The notes: a model not told the origin generated them from the sequence alone. Shown: positions 1 through 8,426, numbered from the stretch's first letter. The stretch is 33,885 bases of DNA from SZUA-430 sp964547645 (GCA_964547645.1 CAZJOM010000041.1:1-33885), one strand, 5' to 3'. Program-made: numbers and translations.

Positions 1-60
1 GCCGCACTCCGCGCCCTCCTCGCCGACTGGAACCACTCCATGCCGACGCGGCGGGTGTGA
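1..60 (+). CDS. 3' end of an unidentified protein (partial)
   Basis: The reading frame is open from the window edge to TGA at 58-60 and encodes AALRALLADWNHSMPTRRV. Nearly all third codon positions are G or C, as in the real genes of this window. The stop lies one base before the TTG start of the next gene, so the two are probably co-transcribed. The fragment is too short to assign a family. Confidence 0.5.
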   Translation, partial: AALRALLADWNHSMPTRRV

Positions 61-61
61 G

Positions 62-1315
62 TTGCGCCTCGTCGTCATGGTGGTCGCGCTGGTTCTCGCC
101 GCTTGCGCGACTGCACCGCCTGCGCCGATGCGCGCCGCCGGCGTCGTCACGGCAACGCTCGACCAAGCGGGCAACTTAAGATCACAAGCCACCGGCTGCG
201 CCGTCTTCGCTGCCGACGGTCGCACCTGCGAGCGCCCGCTGACGCCGGACAGTCTCATCCGCGTCGCATCAATTTCGAAGCTCGTCGCCGCAATTGGGGT
301 GATGCGCCTCGTCGAGCAAGGCAAGCTCGACCTCGATCGCGATGTCGGCACCTATCTGAAGTTTCCCGTGCGCAATGCGGCCTTCCCGAGCACGGCGATC
401 ACACTCCGCCAGCTGCTCTCCCACACGTCATCGCTGCGCGACGGCGAGACCTACGCGCTCCCGCTCGGCGAAACGTTACAGCACGCGCTCGCCGCACCCG
501 ATCGCTGGGACCTAACGCGCGCACCGGGCACTCACTTCACGTATTCGAACTTCAACGCCGTCGTCATCGGCACGGTGATGGAGGCAGTGACGAACGAGCG
601 CTTCGACCGCTTGATGCAGCGCCTCGTGTTCGACCCGCTCGGCATCGACGGTTGCTTCAATTGGGCGATGTGCAGCGACACGGCCATAGTGCGCGCCGCA
701 GCGCTCTACCGGACCGGCCCCGACGAAACCGAGTGGCACCCCGACGGACCCTGGATCGCCCAAGTCGATGACCTCAAAGGAAGAAAACCGGATTGCCCGG
801 TGCGCCGGGCCGATCCGGCGGCACCTTGCGATCTCGCAGCCTATCGCCCCGGCACGAACGGCGCCCTGTTCAGTCCGCAGGGCGGCCTTCGGATCTCGAT
901 TCGAGATCTCGCAAAAATCGCAGGCGTCTTCATGAGCGAACGCGCGCTCGCCGGCAAACCGTTGTTGAAACCCGAGACCGTGCGCGCCATGCTGACCCCG
1001 CAATGGCTCTATAAGCCCGCGACCCCGAACGGCGAAACCGAGAAGGCGTCGATGTGCGCCTACGGCCTGTCGATCCAACTCACAGACCTCGTCGAAGACT
1101 CCAGTTGCCGAGACAACGTCTTCGCCGATGGCATCCCGCGCGCAGGTCACCTCGGCGAAGCTTACGGCCTCTTCGGCGGCCTGTGGATCGACACATCGGC
1201 AAACAGAGCCGCGCTCTACCTGATCACCGGAACGTCCGCTGACCCCAGAACTTCCCCCGCCACGAACTCCGCTTTGACCCGAATCGAAGAAGAAACTGCG
1301 GCATCTCTGCGCTAA
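62..1315 (+). CDS. Beta-lactamase-fold serine hydrolase lipoprotein (class C / PBP4*-like)
   Basis: A 417-aa secreted serine hydrolase of the beta-lactamase class C / penicillin-binding family. The N-terminus is a lipoprotein signal with lipobox LAAC (Cys15), so it is probably anchored in the periplasm. The catalytic SxxK motif is SISK at residues 70-73 and the second motif is YSN at 161-163. A third HxG-type motif is present near the C-terminus in HLGEAYGLFGG. The TTG start at 62 is preferred because it supplies the Arg before the hydrophobic core; the ATG at 77 would shorten the signal. The family includes esterases, D-aminopeptidases and peptidoglycan hydrolases, so the substrate is unknown. 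The gene follows the upstream stop by one base. Confidence 0.85.
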   Translation: MRLVVMVVALVLAACATAPPAPMRAAGVVTATLDQAGNLRSQATGCAVFAADGRTCERPLTPDSLIRVASISKLVAAIGVMRLVEQGKLDLDRDVGTYLKFPVRNAAFPSTAITLRQLLSHTSSLRDGETYALPLGETLQHALAAPDRWDLTRAPGTHFTYSNFNAVVIGTVMEAVTNERFDRLMQRLVFDPLGIDGCFNWAMCSDTAIVRAAALYRTGPDETEWHPDGPWIAQVDDLKGRKPDCPVRRADPAAPCDLAAYRPGTNGALFSPQGGLRISIRDLAKIAGVFMSERALAGKPLLKPETVRAMLTPQWLYKPATPNGETEKASMCAYGLSIQLTDLVEDSSCRDNVFADGIPRAGHLGEAYGLFGGLWIDTSANRAALYLITGTSADPRTSPATNSALTRIEEETAASLR

Positions 1316-1322
1316 TCGGGCA

Positions 1323-1350
1323 TTGCCCGCCTGCGCACGATTGCTATAGT
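1323..1350 (+). promoter_or_regulatory. Candidate sigma70-type promoter of the coxIV-pnt operon
   Basis: TTGCCC at 1323-1328 and TATAGT at 1345-1350 are separated by 16 nt and lie about 45 nt before the first gene of the operon. The small hairpin CGGGC-att-GCCCG at 1317-1329 overlaps the -35 box and may end the upstream transcript. A GAATC (GANTC, the CcrM methylation site) follows at 1374-1378. The call rests on sequence match only. Confidence 0.4.
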
Positions 1351-1393
1351 CCGCCGCGACGAATTCCTTATGTGAATCAAAGGGGCACACGCC

Positions 1394-1540
1394 ATGGCCA
1401 GCGCGCCGCAGACCTATAAGAAGGGCAAACAGGACATCCGCGAACAGCAGGCCACGTTCGGCCTGTTCTGGAACCTGACGAAGTACGGCATCGTCGTCGT
1501 CATTCTGATCATGCTCTTGCTCGCGTATCTCTTTACCTGA
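1394..1540 (+). CDS. aa3-type cytochrome c oxidase subunit IV (small single-helix protein)
   Basis: A 48-aa protein starting MASAPQTYKKGKQDIREQQ with one transmembrane helix at about residues 28-47 (VVVILIMLLLAYLF). The pattern of a short charged N-terminus with QQATF, then a Trp-containing turn and one helix, matches the bacterial aa3-type cytochrome c oxidase subunit IV family (PF07835). This small protein packs against the oxidase in the inner membrane and has no catalytic residues. It lies 31 nt before pntAA on the same strand, a neighbourhood I recall as common in alphaproteobacteria, so it is probably transcribed with the transhydrogenase. The family call rests on length, topology and context. 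Confidence 0.75.
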   Translation: MASAPQTYKKGKQDIREQQATFGLFWNLTKYGIVVVILIMLLLAYLFT

Positions 1541-1571
1541 GCGTCGAAGCCCCCAACCGAACGCAGGTCTC

Positions 1572-2696
1572 ATGAAGGTCGGCATCCCGAAGGAACGTCG
1601 CGCGGGCGAAACCCGCGTCGCCGCGACCCCCGCAAGCGTCAAGAAACTGAAGGCTCTCGGCTTCGACATTGTCGTCGAAGCGGGCGCGGGCGGCACCTCC
1701 TACTTCGCCGATCAAGACTACGCGGCCGCCGGCGCGACCATAGGCAGTGCGGCCGACACACTCGGCGCCGATCTCGTCTTCAAGGTCACGCGCCCGAGCG
1801 ACGACGAACTCGCGCAGATCAAACGCGGCGCTAGCTTGGTCGCCATGCTCGCGCCTTATGCCGACAAAGCATCGGTCGCGAAGTACGCCGCTGCCGGCAT
1901 CAACACCTACGCCATGGAATTCATGCCGCGCATCTCGCGCGCGCAGTCGATGGACGTACTGTCGTCGCAATCAAACCTCTCGGGCTACAAGGCCGTGATC
2001 GATGCGGCCGGCCTCTACGGCCGCATCTTCCCGCAGCTGATGACCTCGGCCGGCACGATCGTGCCCGCCCGCGTGTTCGTCATGGGCGTCGGCGTTGCGG
2101 GCTTGCAGGCGATCGCCACCGCAAAGCGCCTCGGCGCCATCGTCTCGGCGACCGACGTGCGTCTTGCGACGAAGGAACAAGTCCAATCGCTCGGCGGCTC
2201 GTTCGTGATGGTCGAGGACGAAGAAACGAAACAGGCCGAAACCGCGGGCGGCTACGCGAAGGAAATGTCCGACGCCTACAAGCAGAAGCAAGCGGCCCTG
2301 ATCGCCGACACGATCAAGAAACAAGACATCGTCATCACGACCGCGCTCATCCCCGGCCGCCCCGCGCCGGTCCTTGTGACCGAAGCGATGGTGCGCTCGA
2401 TGAAGCCGGGCTCGGTGATCGTCGACCTCGCGGCGGAGCAGGGCGGCAACTGCCCGCTGACCAAGGCCGGCGAAACGATCGAGGTCAACGGCGTGAAGAT
2501 CGTGGGCGCCGTCAATCTCGCGGGCCGCCTCGCCGCCGACGCCTCGTCGCTCTATGCGAACAATCTGGTGAACTTCCTCACGCCCTTTGTCGACAAAGCG
2601 ACCAAGGCGCTGAAGCTCGACCCGAACGACGACATCATCAAAGGCACCTGCCTCACCCGCGACGGCGAAGTCGTGCATGCCGCCGTGAAGGCCTGA
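1572..2696 (+). CDS. pntAA: NAD(P) transhydrogenase subunit alpha, part 1 (PntAA, NAD(H)-binding domain I)
   Basis: 374 aa, the usual length of the split alpha subunit. It binds NAD(H) on the cytoplasmic face of proton-translocating transhydrogenase, which makes NADPH from NADH and NADP+ using the proton gradient. The N-terminus MKVGIPKER and the RVAATP segment are typical of the alanine dehydrogenase/PNT family. The Rossmann nucleotide-binding loop is GVGVAGLQAIATAKRLGA at about residues 177-194, followed by the acidic strand end ATDVR. No membrane helices are present, consistent with the three-gene arrangement in which the helices of alpha are encoded by pntAB. It is 11 nt upstream of pntAB. 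Confidence 0.96.
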   Translation: MKVGIPKERRAGETRVAATPASVKKLKALGFDIVVEAGAGGTSYFADQDYAAAGATIGSAADTLGADLVFKVTRPSDDELAQIKRGASLVAMLAPYADKASVAKYAAAGINTYAMEFMPRISRAQSMDVLSSQSNLSGYKAVIDAAGLYGRIFPQLMTSAGTIVPARVFVMGVGVAGLQAIATAKRLGAIVSATDVRLATKEQVQSLGGSFVMVEDEETKQAETAGGYAKEMSDAYKQKQAALIADTIKKQDIVITTALIPGRPAPVLVTEAMVRSMKPGSVIVDLAAEQGGNCPLTKAGETIEVNGVKIVGAVNLAGRLAADASSLYANNLVNFLTPFVDKATKALKLDPNDDIIKGTCLTRDGEVVHAAVKA

Positions 2697-2707
2697 CGGA
2701 GAGAATC

Positions 2708-3022
2708 ATGGAAGCGATCGATCCCTTCATCTTCCGCCTCTCGATCTTCGTGCTGGCGATCTTCGTGGGCTATTACGTGGTGTGGAGCGTGACACCCGCG
2801 CTGCACACGCCGCTGATGTCGGTCACGAACGCCATCTCCTCCGTCATCATCGTCGGCGCCTTGCTCGCCGTCGGCGTCGACCTGCTCTCGGCCGGCGACA
2901 GCGGCTGGATCGCCAAGATCTTTGGCGTCATCGCGGTCGCGCTCGCCAGCGTCAACATCTTCGGCGGCTTTCTGGTCACCCAGCGCATGCTCGCGATGTA
3001 CCGCAAGAAAGAGAAGAAATAG
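2708..3022 (+). CDS. pntAB: NAD(P) transhydrogenase subunit alpha, part 2 (PntAB, membrane domain)
   Basis: 104 aa with three hydrophobic helices (about residues 8-29, 42-60 and 69-93), the membrane part of the alpha subunit in split transhydrogenases. The segment TPALHTPLMSVTNAISSVIIVGALLA is the conserved helix that lines the proton-conducting domain II together with PntB; I read it across residues 30-55. The charged tail RKKEKK ends in the cytoplasm. It lies directly between pntAA and a small membrane-protein gene that starts 7 nt after its stop. Confidence 0.95.
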   Translation: MEAIDPFIFRLSIFVLAIFVGYYVVWSVTPALHTPLMSVTNAISSVIIVGALLAVGVDLLSAGDSGWIAKIFGVIAVALASVNIFGGFLVTQRMLAMYRKKEKK

Positions 3023-3029
3023 CCGCGCG

Positions 3030-3320
3030 ATGAATGAAAGCGGCCCCTCCATCTTCGACATCATCGCCGCCGGCCTCGCCGTTCTCGCGGCGGGGGAACT
3101 CGCTGCGTCGCAATTCTTCGCCAGCCGCCCGCAAGGTCAAAGCAAACTCATCGCCTCGCTCCTCCTGTGGGAGGGCATCGCGATGTTCGCCTGCGCGGCG
3201 GTGCTGTTCGTGCGCCGGGATTTCGACGTCGCCACCATCATCTCCCTCATCGCCATCTGGATGGCCGGCGCGGGCGTCGGCCTCCTCCGCGCCGGCGTCT
3301 TCGACGCGCCAAGGGAATAA
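3030..3320 (+). CDS. Small three-helix membrane protein inside the pnt operon, unknown function
   Basis: 96 aa from the ATG at 3030, seven bases after the pntAB stop, ending 21 nt before pntB. Three hydrophobic segments are visible: residues about 9-30 (IIAAGLAVLAAGELAAS), 42-62 and 69-89. A conserved-looking loop FFASRPQGQSK separates the first two. I do not recognise the family. Its exact insertion between two subunits of one enzyme, in the same direction and with short spacing, suggests a role in assembly, stability or modulation of the transhydrogenase, but that is inference. Typical pnt operons run directly from pntAB to pntB. Confidence 0.75.
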   Translation: MNESGPSIFDIIAAGLAVLAAGELAASQFFASRPQGQSKLIASLLLWEGIAMFACAAVLFVRRDFDVATIISLIAIWMAGAGVGLLRAGVFDAPRE

Positions 3321-3341
3321 GTAGAGAAGGTCAAACTGACG

Positions 3342-4745
3342 ATGAACGCTAACCTCGCTGCACTTCTCTATCTCGTCTCGGGCGTGCTGTTCATTATGGC
3401 ATTGCGCGGCTTGTCGAGCCCCGAATCTTCGCGCCGCGGCAATCAGTACGGCATGATCGGCATGGCGATAGCGGTCGCGACCACGCTTGCCGTTGCCGCG
3501 CCGGGCGATGTGATGACCTGGGGCTTGATCCTGTTGGGGGTCGCCGTCGGTGGCACGGTCGGCGCGATCACCGCAAATCGCATCGCGATGACGCAGATGC
3601 CGCAGCTCGTAGCCGCGTTCCACAGCCTCGTCGGCCTCGCGGCCGTCTTCGTCGCGGCAGCCGCGCTCTACGCGCCGCAGGCCTTCGGCATCGGTGAGCC
3701 CGGCAACATTCACATGCAGTCGCTGATCGAGATGTCGCTTGGCGTCGCCATCGGCGCGATCACGTTCTCCGGCTCGATCATCGCTTTCGCGAAACTGAAC
3801 GGCAACATGTCCGGTGCGCCGATCCTTCTGCCCGCGCGCCACGTCATCAACGTGCTGCTCGCGGTCGCCATCGTCGCGCTCATCGTTCTCCTCGTGACCG
3901 GCCACGGTGCCGACACCTGGACATTCTGGGCAATCACCTTGCTCGCCATCGTGCTCGGCGTGACGCTCATCATCCCGATCGGCGGCGCCGACATGCCGGT
4001 CGTCGTCTCGATGCTGAACTCCTACTCGGGCTGGGCAGCTGCCGGCATCGGCTTCACGCTCGAGAACTCCGCCCTCATCATCACCGGCGCGCTGGTCGGT
4101 TCGTCCGGCGCGATCCTGTCCTACATCATGTGCAAGGGCATGAACCGCTCGTTCTTCTCAGTCATCCTCGGCGGCTTCGGTGGCGAGGTCGCAGGCCCCG
4201 CAGGCAAAGCCGAAACGCGCCCCGTGAAGCAAGGCTCCGCCGACGACGCCGCCTTCATCATGAAGAACGCCTCCAGCGTGATCGTGATCCCAGGTTACGG
4301 CATGGCGGTCGCTCAGGCGCAGCACGCGCTTCACGAAATGGCGAATAAGCTGAAGAAGGAAGGCGTGAAAATCTCATACGCCATCCACCCGGTCGCGGGT
4401 CGCATGCCCGGCCACATGAACGTGCTGTTGGCCGAAGCGAACGTGCCCTACGACGAGGTTTTCGAACTCGACGACATCAACAGCCAGTTCCCGACTGCCG
4501 ACGTCGCCTACGTCATCGGCGCGAACGACGTCACGAATCCTTCGGCGAAAACCGATCCGAAATCGCCGATCTTCGGCATGCCGATCCTGGATGTTGAGAA
4601 GGCCAAGACCGTCCTCTTCATCAAGCGCGGCATGGGTTCCGGCTACGCCGGCGTCGAAAACGAACTCTTCTTCCGCGACAACACCATGATGCTCTTCGGC
4701 GACGCCAAGAAGATGACCGAAGAAATCGTCAAGGCACTGGGATGA
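3342..4745 (+). CDS. pntB: NAD(P) transhydrogenase subunit beta (PntB)
   Basis: 467 aa, full length. The N-terminal ~280 residues contain about nine membrane helices (domain II, proton translocation). The C-terminal ~180 residues form the NADP(H)-binding domain III, recognisable by GYGMAVAQAQHALHEMA, HPVAGRMPGHMNVLLAEA, the DDIN segment, GANDVTNP and the loop KRGMGSGYAGV near the end. Together with PntAA and PntAB it couples hydride transfer from NADH to NADP+ to proton entry. A GAGAAGG Shine-Dalgarno-like sequence lies about 11 nt before the ATG. Its TGA overlaps the ATG of the following acetyltransferase gene (ATGA). Confidence 0.97.
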   Translation: MNANLAALLYLVSGVLFIMALRGLSSPESSRRGNQYGMIGMAIAVATTLAVAAPGDVMTWGLILLGVAVGGTVGAITANRIAMTQMPQLVAAFHSLVGLAAVFVAAAALYAPQAFGIGEPGNIHMQSLIEMSLGVAIGAITFSGSIIAFAKLNGNMSGAPILLPARHVINVLLAVAIVALIVLLVTGHGADTWTFWAITLLAIVLGVTLIIPIGGADMPVVVSMLNSYSGWAAAGIGFTLENSALIITGALVGSSGAILSYIMCKGMNRSFFSVILGGFGGEVAGPAGKAETRPVKQGSADDAAFIMKNASSVIVIPGYGMAVAQAQHALHEMANKLKKEGVKISYAIHPVAGRMPGHMNVLLAEANVPYDEVFELDDINSQFPTADVAYVIGANDVTNPSAKTDPKSPIFGMPILDVEKAKTVLFIKRGMGSGYAGVENELFFRDNTMMLFGDAKKMTEEIVKALG

Positions 4746-5221
4746 GCGTCAGCGTTCGCGACGCCGACCTCGCGCGCGATCGCGCTTCGCTTGAGCGCTT
4801 CATTGTGGGCTCGAACGCCTACGAAGCGCAGTTCGAGCCGGACCGCCGCCTAGACCCCGCCGTCGGCACCGAATATTTCACCGAACTCGCCGATCGGGTG
4901 GCAAAGGCGCAGGGCCGAATTCTCGTCGCCGAAGCGGACGGTGCCATCGTCGGCTGGGCCGTCTGCTATGTCAGCCATCACGAGATCTTCGTGAAGCCCG
5001 AAGAGCGCCGCTTCGGCTACATCTCCGAACTGTTCGTGGAAGAGGCCGCGCGCGGCCAACACGTCGGCCGAACCTTGCTCCAAGCTTGCGAGGATCATTT
5101 CCGCGCGCTGCAGATCAAATCTGTTCTGATCGGGGCGCTTGCCGCCAATGTTCGCGCACAAAACGCTTATCGGGCCGCCGGCTACAGTGATTACGATATT
5201 AACCTTCGCAAACTACTATAG
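4742..5221 (+). CDS. GNAT family N-acetyltransferase
   Basis: 159 aa. The acetyl-CoA binding motif A is visible as YISELFVEEAARGQHVGRTL, with the R/Q-x-x-G loop RGQHVG at about residues 101-106, preceded by the conserved beta strand GWAVCYVSHHE. The motif B region ANVRAQNAYRAAGY includes the usual Asn and Tyr near the C-terminus. It transfers an acetyl group from acetyl-CoA to an unknown amine or protein. The ATG overlaps the pntB stop by four bases, so the gene is translationally coupled to pntB; whether it acts on the transhydrogenase is not known. Confidence 0.88.
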   Translation: MSVSVRDADLARDRASLERFIVGSNAYEAQFEPDRRLDPAVGTEYFTELADRVAKAQGRILVAEADGAIVGWAVCYVSHHEIFVKPEERRFGYISELFVEEAARGQHVGRTLLQACEDHFRALQIKSVLIGALAANVRAQNAYRAAGYSDYDINLRKLL

Positions 5222-5287
5222 CCGGGCTTCTCACACCCGTTCCAAACAGGTTAGAAGCAATCAGTTCGCCGCCAAAGGGTCCCCGTG

Positions 5288-5791
5288 ATGAAGATGCGCC
5301 GCCTCATTGTTGCTCCCGTGATCGCCGGTCTCATGCTGCTGACCGTGGGCTGCACGAACCCATTCGCGCCGAACCCGCCGACGGCCAAGGAAACAACGGC
5401 CGATCCGGAGATCAAGGCCGCAGTCGAGCAATACGTCGCCAAGTACAACGCTCACGACGCCGAAGGCGCGGGCTCGTTCTATGCCGATAACCCGACCTTC
5501 CGCTGGATCGAAGACGGCCGCGTTGTTTACGAAACCCGCACCGCCGCCGTCGCGGGTCTGACCAGCTTCCTCGCCGGTTTCGGCGAGTCGCGCCTTGAAG
5601 CCTACGACGTCAAGATCTCCATGCTGAACGACGACGCTGCCATCGCATCGTTCAAGTTTACCCAAGTGATCGCCGCCAACGGCCAAGCTTCGTTGAAGCT
5701 CGAAGGCGTGATGACGATGGCGCTCACGAACGCGGACGGCGACTGGAAAATCCTCGTCGGCCACAAAAGCTCCCACGGCTTCCCGAACTAG
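5288..5791 (+). CDS. NTF2-like (SnoaL / DUF4440-type) lipoprotein
   Basis: 167 aa from the ATG at 5288 (a GTG lies just before it). The N-terminus MKMRRLIVAPVIAGLM is a signal peptide ending in TVGC, a plausible though not ideal lipobox with Cys22. The mature part fits the NTF2-like fold: a first helix IKAAVEQYVAKYNAHDAEG, the FYADNPTF strand, the HxW-like region FRWIEDG, and a final curved sheet ending in GDWKILVGHKSSHG. Proteins of this shape bind small ligands or are enzymes such as isomerases; no catalytic residues can be assigned. It stands alone between the pnt operon and the ABC exporter genes. Confidence 0.75.
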   Translation: MKMRRLIVAPVIAGLMLLTVGCTNPFAPNPPTAKETTADPEIKAAVEQYVAKYNAHDAEGAGSFYADNPTFRWIEDGRVVYETRTAAVAGLTSFLAGFGESRLEAYDVKISMLNDDAAIASFKFTQVIAANGQASLKLEGVMTMALTNADGDWKILVGHKSSHGFPN

Positions 5792-5854
5792 CCTGGGCTA
5801 ACCATCCGCCCAGCGGCCAAAACGCACGCATTCATCACGATCTCGCCAGTTGAT

Positions 5855-5894
5855 CTCGCCCGTCCCCGCATGGTTCTGTGCCCGCGGGGGCGAG
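5855..5894 (+). promoter_or_regulatory. GC-rich hairpin just upstream of the ABC exporter genes
   Basis: CTCGCCC at the left pairs with GGGCGAG at the right, and an inner CCGC/GCGG adds to the stem; the loop is about 14 nt. It ends 11 nt before the ATG at 5906, so in the transcript it would sit over the ribosome-binding region. It has no T tract, so it is not a classical terminator. Confidence 0.25.
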
Positions 5895-5905
5895 TGAGCG
5901 AGTAG

Positions 5906-6835
5906 ATGGGGGACGCAGTCCTCGAGTTGTCGGGCGTAACCAAGCGGTACGGCGATTTCCTCGCCGTTGACCGCGTGAGCTTTGACGCGCCCAAAGGCCG
6001 GATCTTGGGGCTCCTGGGGCCCAACGGCGCCGGCAAAACCTCAACGCTGCGCATGATCCTCGGCATCAGCCAGCCAAACGACGGCCGCATCGAAATCTTC
6101 GGCCGACAGCCGGGCAGGGCAGTGCAGCGCCGCATCGGCTATCTGCCCGAAGAACGCGGCCTCTACAAACGCATGAGCGCGCGCGACACGGTCGCCTACT
6201 TCGCGAAGCTGAAGGGCCTGTGGGGCGGCAAGGCCCGACGTCGCGCCGATCAACTGCTCGACGAACTGGGCCTGGGTCACGTGAAGGATCGCCGCATCGA
6301 AGCGCTCTCGAAGGGCATGGCGCAGAAGGTTCAACTGGCGACCGCGATCGCGCACGAACCCGACCTCGTCATCCTCGACGAACCGTTCTCCGGCCTCGAC
6401 CCTATCAACCAGAACGAACTCGAAGCCGCCATCCGCCGCCTCGCGAACGCCGGCACCACGGTGTTGTTCTCGACCCACACGATGAGCCACGCCGAACGCC
6501 TATGCGATCGCTTCGTGATACTGGTGAAGGGCAAGAAAGCCTTCGACGGAACGCTCGAAGATGCGCGCGCCGTGCTCCCGCGAACTATCAAACTGGAATC
6601 GCCGAGCGACCTCGGCTTCCTGGCCAACGTGCCCGGCGTCGCGCAAGTCTCGCGGCCGGCCGATGGCGCCAAGCATTGGGACATCGTCCTCGCGAAGGGC
6701 GCCGATCCGCAGACCGTCCTAGCTGCCTGCTTCGAACAAGGCGTGAAGCTCACCCGCTTCGATTCCTCGCCGCCCACGCTGCACGAGGTCTTCGTCGAGC
6801 TCGCCGGCGGCGACGTGGGAGACGCCGAGCCATGA
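5906..6835 (+). CDS. ABC transporter ATP-binding protein (NatA / ABC-2 exporter type)
   Basis: 309 aa. Walker A is GPNGAGKT at residues 38-45, the signature is LSKGM at 134-138 (a common variant of LSGGQ in ABC-2 exporters), Walker B is LVILDEP at 154-160, and the switch His is in FSTHTMSHAE. A C-terminal ~90-residue extension after the nucleotide-binding domain (ARAVLPRTIKLESP onward) is typical of the NatA/YhaQ subgroup. It supplies ATP hydrolysis to the membrane partner encoded next, whose ATG overlaps its stop by four bases. The exported substrate is unknown; NatA-type systems include sodium and drug exporters. Confidence 0.93.
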   Translation: MGDAVLELSGVTKRYGDFLAVDRVSFDAPKGRILGLLGPNGAGKTSTLRMILGISQPNDGRIEIFGRQPGRAVQRRIGYLPEERGLYKRMSARDTVAYFAKLKGLWGGKARRRADQLLDELGLGHVKDRRIEALSKGMAQKVQLATAIAHEPDLVILDEPFSGLDPINQNELEAAIRRLANAGTTVLFSTHTMSHAERLCDRFVILVKGKKAFDGTLEDARAVLPRTIKLESPSDLGFLANVPGVAQVSRPADGAKHWDIVLAKGADPQTVLAACFEQGVKLTRFDSSPPTLHEVFVELAGGDVGDAEP

Positions 6836-8376
6836 GACAAGTCTTCCTCATCGCCTGGCACGGCTTTATTCAGCACGCAACTTCGCGCGCGTTTCTGTTC
6901 GGGTTGCTCCTGCTGCCGCTCTACATGCTGATCGGCGGCGCGACCCCGAGTGCAAGTCAGGGCCCGCTCGATGCACTCGGCGGCTCGATCCGCCACTTCG
7001 CGGTGATCGACAAGACCGGCATGATGACGCCCGCCATAGACGCCGCGTTGGAGCGCGACGTCATCGCTCGCGGTCTGATCGCGCTGTCGGAATACGCCAA
7101 GGAGAACACCGACAACGAAGTGCTGAAAGAAAAGGCGCCGGAACTGGCGGCGCTGCTGCTCGACGGCGATCCGCAAAGCGATGCCGCGGTCGCCGCGCTG
7201 GAAGCGCGTGGCGGTGTCAGCCAAACTTTCATCGACCTGCGTCCCTACTTGAAGCCCGAAGCCCCCGTCTTCAACGCGCCCGGCCGCCGCTTCTTCCGCG
7301 TCAGCTTGCCGGACGACGTGGCTGCGAGCGACGACATGCTCGCCGCCGCTGAGCCCTATCTCTCGGCCGACAAGCTGATCCCAGGTCCCTTCGGCCCGGT
7401 GTCGCTCTGGGCGATCCTGCTCATCCCGGAAGGCTTTGCGGAGGGAAAGGAAAGCGCGACCTACGTCAGCGACGACACCAACCGGATCGGCCTGCGCGAG
7501 TTTCTGCGCCTCGCTCTTGATCGCGAGCTCAAACGCCTCCGCGCCGAGACGCTGGGCGTTGCGCGCGATACGACCGACAAAGTGCTGAGCACCGCCGGCA
7601 CGATCGAAACCATCGACCCGGACCCGGACCGCCTCGGTGCGCTTAGCCAAGTGCGCCAGCTGAACGTGCTCGGCGCCGTGGTCGTCTACCTGATGCTGTT
7701 CATGGCGGTCTTCATGACCGCGAACATGGTCGTGATGGCGCTGGTCGAAGAAAAGAGCAACCGCGTTGCCGAACTCCTGCTCTCGTGCGTGCGGGCCGAA
7801 ACGCTGATGGCGGGCAAGCTCTTCACCGGACTATTGCTCGCGATGTTGCTTGTCGGCGTTTGGGCGACAAGCGCGTTGATCAGCGTCGACGCGCTGTTTC
7901 CGACCGCAAAAATTATTGTCGAGAATTTGACCGCGAACTTCAAAGACCCGGGTCAGGTGCTGCTCCTGTTTACATTCTTCGCGCTCGCTTACCTGACGGT
8001 AGGATCGTTCTTCCTCGCCGCCGGCAGCGCCGCAACTTCGATCACCGACGCGCAGGCGATCGTGGCGCCCGCGACCATGATCTCGCTTCCCGTCTTTATG
8101 CTGCCGATCGCCGTCGCCTACGAGCCCGCTGGCGCCTTCGCCCGGTTTTTGTCCTACGTGCCGGTCTTCGCTCCATTCACGATGATGGTCCGCTCGCTCT
8201 CCGCCCCCGACGGCATCGATGTCTTGGGTGCGCTGGTCGTGAGCATTCTGACGCTGGTCTGGATGATCCGCCTCGTCGCCCGCGTCTTTCGCGCCAACCT
8301 TCTCCGCCCGGACTCAACGCCGAGCTTCCTGGGCTTCCTCCGCGACCTCTTCGGCCTCCGCCGCAAGGCGAGCTGA
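6832..8376 (+). CDS. ABC-2 type transporter permease (NatB/YhaP-like)
   Basis: 514 aa from the ATG at 6832 (ATGA overlap with the ATPase gene). One helix near the N-terminus (about residues 16-37, FLFGLLLLPLYML) is followed by a ~240-residue extracytoplasmic domain. A block of about six helices starts near residue 276, including VVVYLMLFMAVFMTANMVVM and the amphipathic coupling segment EEKSNRVAELLLS, a hallmark of the NatB/YhaP family. With the upstream ATPase it forms an exporter of unknown substrate in the inner membrane. The likely end of this transcript is close to the rpsU terminator hairpin, which lies on the other strand. Confidence 0.9.
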   Translation: MRQVFLIAWHGFIQHATSRAFLFGLLLLPLYMLIGGATPSASQGPLDALGGSIRHFAVIDKTGMMTPAIDAALERDVIARGLIALSEYAKENTDNEVLKEKAPELAALLLDGDPQSDAAVAALEARGGVSQTFIDLRPYLKPEAPVFNAPGRRFFRVSLPDDVAASDDMLAAAEPYLSADKLIPGPFGPVSLWAILLIPEGFAEGKESATYVSDDTNRIGLREFLRLALDRELKRLRAETLGVARDTTDKVLSTAGTIETIDPDPDRLGALSQVRQLNVLGAVVVYLMLFMAVFMTANMVVMALVEEKSNRVAELLLSCVRAETLMAGKLFTGLLLAMLLVGVWATSALISVDALFPTAKIIVENLTANFKDPGQVLLLFTFFALAYLTVGSFFLAAGSAATSITDAQAIVAPATMISLPVFMLPIAVAYEPAGAFARFLSYVPVFAPFTMMVRSLSAPDGIDVLGALVVSILTLVWMIRLVARVFRANLLRPDSTPSFLGFLRDLFGLRRKAS

Positions 8377-8390
8377 ACCGCCAACGCCAA

Positions 8391-8426
8391 GCAAAGAAAA
8401 AGGCCGCCGGGCGAACCCGACGGCCT
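8391..8426 (-). terminator. Rho-independent terminator of rpsU
   Basis: Read on the minus strand, an 11-bp stem (8401-8411 with 8416-8426, one G-U pair) closes a UUCG tetraloop and is followed by TTTTTCTTT. It sits 26 bp after the rpsU stop codon and converges on the end of the ABC permease gene. Confidence 0.85.

Noticed and set aside
512..1696. 394-aa minus-strand open frame across the lipoprotein and the coxIV/pntAA start
   Set aside because: It lies opposite three recognised genes and its residue make-up (Arg/Gly/Val-rich, no motif) is that of an antisense shadow in GC-rich DNA.
2976..3905. 309-aa minus-strand frame rich in Asp, Glu, Arg and His opposite pntB
   Set aside because: Antisense shadow of the pnt operon; strongly biased composition and no family features.
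6331..7650. 439-aa minus-strand frame opposite the ABC exporter genes
   Set aside because: The two exporter genes on the other strand have complete motifs and correct overlap; this frame has none.
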